Position numbers and translations under genes: made by a program | DNA from: CAZSXS01 sp964611385 | Lineage (GTDB): Bacteria; Bacillota; Clostridia; Lachnospirales; CAYPQA01 | DNA length: 27,874 bases | NCBI GenBank assembly: GCA_964611385.1 | Contig: CAZSXS010000048.1 | Span: forward strand, 1-27,874 | Direction of reading: 5' to 3' | In this document: positions 22,613 through 27,874 of the stretch, piece after piece | Layout of the letters: each line of letters starts with the position of its first letter | Numbering within the stretch: position 1 is the stretch's first letter | The notes under the pieces: model-generated | The model's database searches: none | Told to the model about the DNA's origin: nothing | Seen by the model: the letters and a program-made list of their open reading frames with translations, nothing else

Positions 22613-22645
22613 AAAAAGGCTGTAGCGAGCAACTACAGCCTTTTT
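22613..22645. terminator. Bidirectional terminator between the microprotein gene and comM
   Basis: A perfect 13-bp stem, AAAAAGGCTGTAG (22613-22625) with CTACAGCCTTTTT (22633-22645), loop CGAGCAA. It ends the transcript of the small gene at 22667-22831 and lies only 40 bp upstream of comM. Confidence 0.9.
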
Positions 22646-22666
22646 GCATCCAAAACCCTGCAAGGT

Positions 22667-22831
22667 TCAGAACATATCGGTAACGTTATCAATCATTTGA
22701 TTGGCTTTTCTCATGGCTCTTCTTCCGTCCTTCATCATGCGTCTTCTGGACTTGGAATCAGACATCGCCCATGTTATACCAGTTGCCCCTATAACTGCAC
22801 CTGCAAATAAACCAAAAGTAAATCTACTCAT
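22667..22831 (-). CDS. 54-residue membrane microprotein (YtxH-like)
   Basis: A small open frame with a clear start: ATG at 22829-22831 with GGGAG about 9 nt upstream, ending TGA 22 bp before a strong terminator. The protein begins MSRFTFGLFAGAVIGATGIT, a single glycine-rich transmembrane helix (about 4-22), followed by a basic, amphipathic tail rich in Arg, Lys and Met (SKSRRRMMKDGRRAMRKANQ) that should face the cytoplasm. This resembles YtxH/Gsr-like small stress membrane proteins in build, but the family match is by pattern only. It has its own terminator and is separate from comM. Function unknown. Confidence 0.75.
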   Translation of the reverse strand: MSRFTFGLFAGAVIGATGITWAMSDSKSRRRMMKDGRRAMRKANQMIDNVTDMF

Positions 22832-22882
22832 TTATTTCATCTCCCTATTTTACTTAATATAAACCAAAGTTTGAAGCAGCCT

Positions 22883-22917
22883 ATCCGGTGAAATTCTCAC
22901 TCAGCGCTCCACCGGAT
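22883..22917. repeat. Inverted repeat downstream of the DUF1015 gene
   Basis: ATCCGGTG (22883-22890) with CACCGGAT (22910-22917), 19-nt loop, in the 129 bp between the DUF1015 stop and the microprotein start. It has no U-tract on either side, so it may be a factor-independent 3' stabiliser or a weak terminator of the ser operon. Confidence 0.5.
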
Positions 22918-22960
22918 GTATGCCTACATTTTTAGTATTATTAATAAGCGGGGAAAATAT

Positions 22961-24214
22961 TTAAGTTAAATCATGGATAAACAAACCGCTACGCAGCTTA
23001 GGCTCAAACCAAGTAGACTTCGGCGGCATAATCCCGCCCACATCGGCGATTTCCATTAACTGGCTCAGTTGCGTGGGATACAGAGCAAAGGCCACTGCTT
23101 CGCTCTCGGTGGTTTGATCGACTCGCATGGACAATTCCTGCAAGCCTCGCATACCACCCACAAAGTCAATCCGTTTATCCGTTCTTAAGTCTTTAATGTT
23201 TAAAATGGGATCTAAAACTTCGTTTTGAAGGATGGACACATCCAGGCTTTTTATCGGATCACTGCTGATGACGTGATCCTTACAGCTTAACTTATACCAG
23301 GATCCGGCTACATACATACCGAAACTGTGTAGGCTTTCCGGCTTGTAAGGACTTTCTTTCTTTTCAACATCAAAAATCACTTCTAACTTAGCGATAAATT
23401 CATCCACACTCAAACCGTTCAAATCCTTGACAATTCGGTTATAGTCTAGGATTTCCAATTGGTTGTCGGGGAAGATTACGGACAGATACTGATTATATTC
23501 CCCATCTTCCGCAGTTTCATTCCCGGCAGCTTGCCTCCGTTGAAGCGCAACCTTCACTGCCGATGCATTTCTGTGGTGACCGTCGGCAATATAAAAATTT
23601 TCCAAAGCTTCAAACTGTGTGACAAGGCTATCAATGGCTTCCGGTTCTTCGATGATCCAAATGGTATTTTGTACAGATACACCAAAATCTTCCGCAACAA
23701 AGTCCTCAACAGGCTTCTTTTGTATTTGCTTTTCAAGAATGGCAGAGATTTCAGCTTTTGCGCGGTAGGTTAAAAAGATGGGGCCTGTATGCGCGTTACA
23801 GTAGTCAAGATGCTTGATTCGGTCTTGTTCCTTGTCTTCGCGGGTCAATTCATGCTTTTTAATCTTTTCGGATAGATATTCATCCACAGAAGTACAAGCC
23901 ACAAGCCCTGTTTGGCTTCGACCATTTAAGGTTAAGCGATAGATATAAAGGCAAGGCTTTGCCTCTTTCACATATACGCCCTCGTCCTTCATCTTTTGAA
24001 GGGTTTCCTTTGCTTTTTCGTAGACTGCGGGGCTGTACGGAGAGAGACTGGGATCCAGGTCGATTTCCGCCTTATCGACATGCAAGAAGGAAAGCGGATT
24101 CCCCTTCACCATTTCCCTAGCTTCTTCGGTATTCATCACATCGTATGGAAGGGCTGACACCTGAGCGGCAAGCCCTTGTTTAGGTCTCCAGGCACAAAAA
24201 GGTCTTATGATCAT
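22961..24214 (-). CDS. DUF1015 family protein of the serine operon
   Basis: A 417-residue cytoplasmic protein of unknown biochemical function. It starts MIIRPFCAWRP and has strongly conserved-looking polar segments: ALPYDVM (21-27), HELTREDKEQDR (121-132), NAHTGPIF (140-147) and YIADGHHR (208-215). DGHHR resembles the motif of ParB/sulfiredoxin-fold free-serine kinases (SerK/SbnI), as I recall it. The start codon overlaps the serA stop by 4 bp (ATGA), and serA likewise overlaps serC, so the three are translated together. No phosphoserine phosphatase (serB) gene is present. The third step of serine synthesis, phosphoserine to serine, is therefore the natural candidate function; this is inference from position and motif only. 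Confidence 0.85.
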   Translation of the reverse strand: MIIRPFCAWRPKQGLAAQVSALPYDVMNTEEAREMVKGNPLSFLHVDKAEIDLDPSLSPYSPAVYEKAKETLQKMKDEGVYVKEAKPCLYIYRLTLNGRSQTGLVACTSVDEYLSEKIKKHELTREDKEQDRIKHLDYCNAHTGPIFLTYRAKAEISAILEKQIQKKPVEDFVAEDFGVSVQNTIWIIEEPEAIDSLVTQFEALENFYIADGHHRNASAVKVALQRRQAAGNETAEDGEYNQYLSVIFPDNQLEILDYNRIVKDLNGLSVDEFIAKLEVIFDVEKKESPYKPESLHSFGMYVAGSWYKLSCKDHVISSDPIKSLDVSILQNEVLDPILNIKDLRTDKRIDFVGGMRGLQELSMRVDQTTESEAVAFALYPTQLSQLMEIADVGGIMPPKSTWFEPKLRSGLFIHDLT

Positions 24215-25371
24215 ATCACTCTTACCTTTATAATACCGTCGATCTTCAAGAGTTCATGCTCAAGACCCTCGCTGGTGGCATTATCGATGTCAATGATGGT
24301 ATAGGCATACTTGCCCTTGCTCTTGTTAATCATGTTTGCAATGTTGATGGACTTATTCCCGCAGGCAGTAGTGATAGGGCCAACGATGTTGGGTACGTTT
24401 GCATGAATGACGCAAATCCGAGTCTTTCCAGTATACTCAAGCTCGCAATCCGGGAAGTTTACAGAATTTTTGATATTACCATGCTCCAGATAATCTTTCA
24501 GCTCAATGGCTGCCATTACGGCACAGTTATCTTCGGATTCGGGGGTGGAAGCGCCTAAGTGAGGAATGGTGATGATATTTTTAACGCCCAGCACCTCGTC
24601 AGTGGGGAAATCGGTAACATAAGAAGCAACAATTCCGTCCTCCAGAGCGGCAATGATGGCTTTATTGTCCACCAGCTCTGCCCTAGCCATGTTGAGTATA
24701 CGTACACCCTTTTTAATCTTTGCAAATACTGCCTCATTAAACATGTTCTTAGTATCGTTAAGTAAGGGTACATGAATGCTTATGTAATCACATTGTTCAT
24801 AGATGGTGTCTAGCTTTTGCGTATTGATAATCCGTCCGGAAAGCTTCCAAGCCGCTTCCACAGAGATATAAGGGTCATAGCCGTAAACCTCCATGCCTAA
24901 CTCTAATGCGGCATTGGCTACCAAAACGCCAATGGCACCAAGGCCGATAACTCCAAGCTTTTTGCCTTGGATTTCGGGGCCTACAAATTCACCCTTGCCC
25001 TTTTCTACCAACTTGGCAACGCCTTCGTTACCGGCCAAGGACTGTGTCCAGTTGATTCCCTCTGTGATCTTTCTGGAAGAAAGCAGCAAGCCCGCGAGAA
25101 CCAGTTCTTTCACGGCGTTGGCATTAGCCCCGGGGGTATTGAAAACAACGATGCCTTTATCCGCGCACTTGTCTACAGGAATATTATTGACTCCGGCTCC
25201 GGCTCTGGCAACAGCCAGCAAGCTTTCGGGAAGCTCCATTTCATGCATACTGAAGCTGCGTAAAATGATACCCTCAGGATTTTCCAAGGAAGAAGAAACC
25301 TCGTATTGGGTTTTGGGTAGATGCTCTAATCCACATTCTGCAATTTTATTTAAAGCAAGAATCTTTGTCAT
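24211..25371 (-). CDS. serA: D-3-phosphoglycerate dehydrogenase
   Basis: A 386-residue NAD-dependent dehydrogenase, first step of the phosphorylated serine pathway (3-phosphoglycerate to 3-phosphohydroxypyruvate). Rossmann motif GLGAIG (143-148), catalytic Arg230 in ILNMARAELVD, an acidic residue near 259 (PTDEVLG) and His271 in PHLGAST. A C-terminal ACT domain (about 318-386: ICVIHANVPNIVGPITTACG) suggests feedback control by serine. It lacks the intervening ASB domain of the long form. The usual CARGG-type loop reads MARAE, common in this short Clostridial type. The start overlaps serC by 4 bp (ATGA). Confidence 0.95.
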   Translation of the reverse strand: MTKILALNKIAECGLEHLPKTQYEVSSSLENPEGIILRSFSMHEMELPESLLAVARAGAGVNNIPVDKCADKGIVVFNTPGANANAVKELVLAGLLLSSRKITEGINWTQSLAGNEGVAKLVEKGKGEFVGPEIQGKKLGVIGLGAIGVLVANAALELGMEVYGYDPYISVEAAWKLSGRIINTQKLDTIYEQCDYISIHVPLLNDTKNMFNEAVFAKIKKGVRILNMARAELVDNKAIIAALEDGIVASYVTDFPTDEVLGVKNIITIPHLGASTPESEDNCAVMAAIELKDYLEHGNIKNSVNFPDCELEYTGKTRICVIHANVPNIVGPITTACGNKSINIANMINKSKGKYAYTIIDIDNATSEGLEHELLKIDGIIKVRVI

Positions 25372-26447
25372 TTATTTTCCACCTCGAATTTCTTCATAAA
25401 ATCAATCAATGCGTTCACGCCTTCCATAGGCATAGGGTTATAAATGCTTGCACGCATACCACCAACGGAACGATGACCGCCTAGGTTTACCAGACCAACT
25501 TTCTTGGCTTCCGAAACAAATTTTTTGTCCAGCTCTTCGTTGCCAGTAACAAAGGGGATGTTCATCAGGGAGCGATCTTTTTGAACCACAGTACCCTTAA
25601 ACATGGAAGAGTTGTCTAAATAATCATAGAACTTAGCTGCTTTTTCTTCGTTAATCTTTTGCATGCCGGGTACGCCACCTTGGGCCTTTAACCAGTCAAA
25701 GACCAGCTTGGCAATATAAATACCAAAGGTGGGAGGCGTGTTGTACATGGATTCGTTTTCGACATGAATTTTATAGTTCATCATGGTAGGAACGGAATCA
25801 TCAGCACGACCAATCAGGTCCTCACGAATGATCACTACGGTAACACCAGCCGGGCCTATGTTCTTCTGAGCACCAGCATAAATGAGGCCGAACTTGCTTA
25901 CATCATAGACCTCGGACAAAATACTGGAGGACATGTCCGTGACCAAAGGCACATCGCCCGTATCGGGTAATTCCGTATAGCGCGTGCCGTAGATGGTATT
26001 ATTGACCGTAATATGGAAATAGTCGGCATCCTTACTGAATGTAGATGGATCAAGCTCAGGAATATAGTTGAAAACCGTATCAGCGGAGGAAGCAATCACA
26101 TTGGCTGTACCGAATTTTTTGGCTTCGGAGATCGCCTTAGAGGCCCATTGACCCGTGTTTACAAAGTCGGCCTTTTTATTTTTGAACAAGTTAAGCGGAA
26201 CCATGGCAAATTGAGTGGAAGCTCCGCCTTGCAAAAACAGCACTTTGTAATTATCCGGAATATTCATTAATTCGCGTAAGCCTTTTTCAGCTTGCTGGAT
26301 AATTTCTAAGTATTCTTTAGATCGATGACTCATCTCCATTACTGACATTCCGGAGTTGCCATAAACGACAAGCTCTTTCTGAGCCTTTTCTAAGACTTCG
26401 AGTGGTAATGCAGATGGTCCTGGCGAAAAATTGTAAACTCTTTCCAT
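25368..26447 (-). CDS. serC: Phosphoserine aminotransferase
   Basis: A 359-residue PLP enzyme, second step of serine synthesis (3-phosphohydroxypyruvate plus glutamate to O-phosphoserine); it can also serve pyridoxal phosphate synthesis. Family text: YNFSPGPSALP at the N-terminus, SHRSKEY, QGGASTQFAMVPLNL and the PLP lysine K195 in GAQKNIGPAG, with HRSVGGMRASIYNPMP near the C-terminus binding the phosphate. The ATG has AGGAGG 6 nt upstream. First gene of the serC-serA-DUF1015 operon, with a strong promoter 36-64 bp upstream. Confidence 0.97.
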   Translation of the reverse strand: MERVYNFSPGPSALPLEVLEKAQKELVVYGNSGMSVMEMSHRSKEYLEIIQQAEKGLRELMNIPDNYKVLFLQGGASTQFAMVPLNLFKNKKADFVNTGQWASKAISEAKKFGTANVIASSADTVFNYIPELDPSTFSKDADYFHITVNNTIYGTRYTELPDTGDVPLVTDMSSSILSEVYDVSKFGLIYAGAQKNIGPAGVTVVIIREDLIGRADDSVPTMMNYKIHVENESMYNTPPTFGIYIAKLVFDWLKAQGGVPGMQKINEEKAAKFYDYLDNSSMFKGTVVQKDRSLMNIPFVTGNEELDKKFVSEAKKVGLVNLGGHRSVGGMRASIYNPMPMEGVNALIDFMKKFEVENK

Positions 26448-26482
26448 AGTATCCTCCTAATAGTTTGAAAATTTTTACAGCC

Positions 26483-26511
26483 ATTATAATTCAACAAAAA
26501 AGTATCGTCAA
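26483..26511 (-). promoter_or_regulatory. Promoter of the serC-serA-DUF1015 operon
   Basis: On the minus strand TTGACG (26506-26511), a 17-bp spacer and TATAAT (26483-26488), five and six of six consensus bases. Predicted leader about 29 nt, too short for a riboswitch or T-box. Confidence 0.85.
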
Positions 26512-26548
26512 TCATTACATAGAAAATTCCAGCTAACGATTTCAAACT

Positions 26549-26569
26549 TAAAAAGCTAACGTTTTAGCC
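26549..26569 (-). terminator. Short intrinsic terminator overlapping the U32 gene stop
   Basis: On the minus strand GGCTAA-AACG-TTAGCT followed by TTTT. The stem is only 5-6 bp and includes the TAG stop codon of the U32 gene (26556-26558). Confidence 0.45.
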
Positions 26570-27800
26570 TAAGCATATCAAATTCCTGAACCTCACCTAG
26601 TTTAATTTTCAAGAGTTGCTGGGCATGAGGGGCAGCGTTCACCGGAATCCCTTCACAAGTATACATATCCTCTAGCAAAATTGATATATTTTCTCCTTTT
26701 TGCTTCAAAATGTCTAAGGTATCCCCTACTACAAATTTGTTACGCTGCTCAACCAACGCAAAGCCGCTCACAGGGTCATAGCCTTTGACTATGCCTACAA
26801 AGTCCCAGTCTTTGGTATAGGAACCGGATGCATAATTATGCTCATTCTCATTAGGCTTGCCGCAATAGAAGCCAGTTGTATAGGAACGGTGGCTGGTTTT
26901 CAGCAATTCGGCCATGTAAGTCTCTTTCTTGCTTTCATACAAAGCAGGCGACGCAAAATAATCATCAAGGGCTTCGCGGTAAGCCTTGACAACGACGCCA
27001 ACATAATAGGGTGTTTTCATACGGCCTTCGATCTTAAGGCTATCCAGACCAGAAGCAAGCAATTCGGGGATATAGCGTATCATACAAAGGTCCTTAGAAT
27101 TAAAAATATAACTCCCCCGCTCATCTTCATACACTGGGAAAAGCTCTCCGGGCCTGGTTTCTTCTTCAATAAGGTAGGAATCTGAATAAAGCTTATACTT
27201 AAAGCGGCAAGGGTGCGTGCATTCGCCCTTGTTGGCATTTCTGCCGTTCATATAATTACTGATAAGGCAGCGGCCGGAATAAGAAATGCACATAGCGCCA
27301 TGGACGAAAGCTTCCAGCTCCAGTTCTGGCGGAATTTTTTCACGAATGGTTTTTATTTCGGAGAGGCTAAGCTCTCTGGCCAAGACGACCCGTTTGGCTC
27401 CTTGTTGGGCCCAGAAGGTAGCGCTTAGGTAATTGGTATTATTGGCCTGGGTACTGATATGAATTTCTGTATGCTTAAGCGTCCTTTTTGCGGTCAAAAA
27501 AATACCGGGGTCAGACACGAGCACGCCATCTATCCCCAGTTTTTCCAAGCAACTCAAATATTCATCTAAGCCTATCAAGTCATCGTTATGGGCAAAAATA
27601 TTCACGGTCACATAGACCTTAACGCCCCGTTCATGGGCATAGAGCAAGCCCTGTTCCAATTCTGCGTCTTCAAAATTCTTAGCCTTTGCCCGCAGGCCAT
27701 AGTTTTTCCCACCAAGGTACACCGCATCCGCCCCAAAGGCGACGGCGACCTTCAACTTTTCCAAATCTCCTGCCGGTGCCAGCAGTTCTGGTTTTTTCAT
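26556..27800 (-). CDS. U32 family protein (probable tRNA hydroxylation factor, TrhP2/YrrO-like)
   Basis: A 414-residue member of the family historically called peptidase U32. It opens with KPELLAPAGDLEKLKVAVAF and AVYLGGKNYGLRAKAKNF. The signature EAFVHGAMC leads into four cysteines, C171, C178, C194 and C198, in the spacing of the iron-sulfur cluster of E. coli TrhP (YegQ). Length and start match B. subtilis YrrO (TrhP2), which with YrrN makes 5-hydroxyuridine in tRNA, rather than the collagenase notion. HRSYTTGFYCGKP near residue 305 is a further family motif. ATG with AAGGAGG 6 nt upstream. A partner U32 gene is not in the window, which ends 74 bp upstream. Function is by family analogy. 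Confidence 0.88.
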   Translation of the reverse strand: MKKPELLAPAGDLEKLKVAVAFGADAVYLGGKNYGLRAKAKNFEDAELEQGLLYAHERGVKVYVTVNIFAHNDDLIGLDEYLSCLEKLGIDGVLVSDPGIFLTAKRTLKHTEIHISTQANNTNYLSATFWAQQGAKRVVLARELSLSEIKTIREKIPPELELEAFVHGAMCISYSGRCLISNYMNGRNANKGECTHPCRFKYKLYSDSYLIEEETRPGELFPVYEDERGSYIFNSKDLCMIRYIPELLASGLDSLKIEGRMKTPYYVGVVVKAYREALDDYFASPALYESKKETYMAELLKTSHRSYTTGFYCGKPNENEHNYASGSYTKDWDFVGIVKGYDPVSGFALVEQRNKFVVGDTLDILKQKGENISILLEDMYTCEGIPVNAAPHAQQLLKIKLGEVQEFDMLRLKR

Positions 27801-27826
27801 AGAAACCTCCTTAAAAGATTAAAACC

Positions 27827-27874
27827 GTGGGGGGAGGAAGGGAAAAACTTTTTCAAACGGCGAAAAAGTTTTTC
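27827..27874. repeat. Long hairpin repeat (copy 3), loop AAACGGC, cut by the window end
   Basis: Left arm GTGGGGGGAGGAAGGG (27827-27842) then AAAAACTTTTTC (27843-27854), 7-nt loop AAACGGC (27855-27861), right arm GAAAAAGTTTTTC to the window end. The loop is the exact reverse complement of that in copy 1. It is preceded by AAAAGATTAAAACC, also like copy 1. Probably terminates a gene beyond the window. Confidence 0.75.

Noticed and set aside
22181..22810. A 209-codon open frame on the plus strand opposite comM and the microprotein gene
   Set aside because: It has no ribosome-binding site or recognisable domain and lies antisense to a clear YifB/ComM gene; length is explained by codon bias of the real gene.
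24893..25399. A 168-codon open frame on the plus strand opposite serA
   Set aside because: Antisense to serA, Pro/Ser-rich translation typical of a shadow frame, no start signals.

Overview
The window looks like a chromosomal segment of a spore-forming member of the Clostridia (Firmicutes), with moderate G+C. The evidence is strong AGGAGG ribosome-binding sites, GTG/TTG starts, a spoVT gene, a BcrAB-like drug/peptide transporter with its own two-component system, an LplABC-type sugar importer without an ATPase, and a serC-serA-DUF1015 operon. The genus cannot be read from the sequence. No tRNA, rRNA, CRISPR array, phage or complete transposon was seen.

Layout. (1) 1-3764, minus strand: response regulator, ABC ATPase, ABC-2 permease and histidine kinase, ending in a strong terminator. 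A MITE-like repeat and a probable response-regulator-activated promoter separate the regulator from the transporter genes. (2) 3817-7476, minus strand: a carbohydrate importer (two permeases, one lipoprotein) behind a near-consensus promoter. (3) 7820-10821, plus strand: D-Ala-D-Ala ligase, glutamate racemase (1-bp overlap) and an M19 dipeptidase, a D-amino-acid/peptidoglycan precursor group. (4) 10823-16150: two unlike URO-D/MtaA-fold proteins around an AraC regulator, SpoVT and an alpha/beta hydrolase. The intergenic DNA here is rich in long hairpins. (5) 16408-17879: a two-cluster ferredoxin-like protein divergent from a Crp/Fnr regulator, with an FNR-architecture palindrome between them. 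(6) 17877-18491: two tandem copies of the MITE-like repeat, a purine/pyrimidine-skewed tract and the thrS terminator. (7) 18492-22831, minus strand: comM, a GNAT acetyltransferase and thrS as one tight operon, preceded by a 54-residue membrane microprotein gene. (8) 22961-26511, minus strand: serC-serA-DUF1015, joined by two 4-bp overlaps, behind a TTGACG-17-TATAAT promoter. (9) 26549-27874: a U32 family protein with iron-sulfur cysteines, with a cut-off long hairpin at the window edge.

The most interesting signals are: four copies of a ~100-bp intergenic repeat with terminal inverted repeats, one of which seems to supply a promoter; a hairpin family whose 7-nt loop occurs in both orientations between similar arms; a DUF1015 protein placed where a phosphoserine phosphatase would be expected; a URO-D paralogue whose His-x-Cys metal motif has become Asp-x-Asp; and three intergenic regions whose spacing suggests specific regulation (11-bp direct repeats at -35, a palindrome at -41.5, and a promoter reading straight into a terminator hairpin). 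All functional statements are read from motifs and context; no database search was run.
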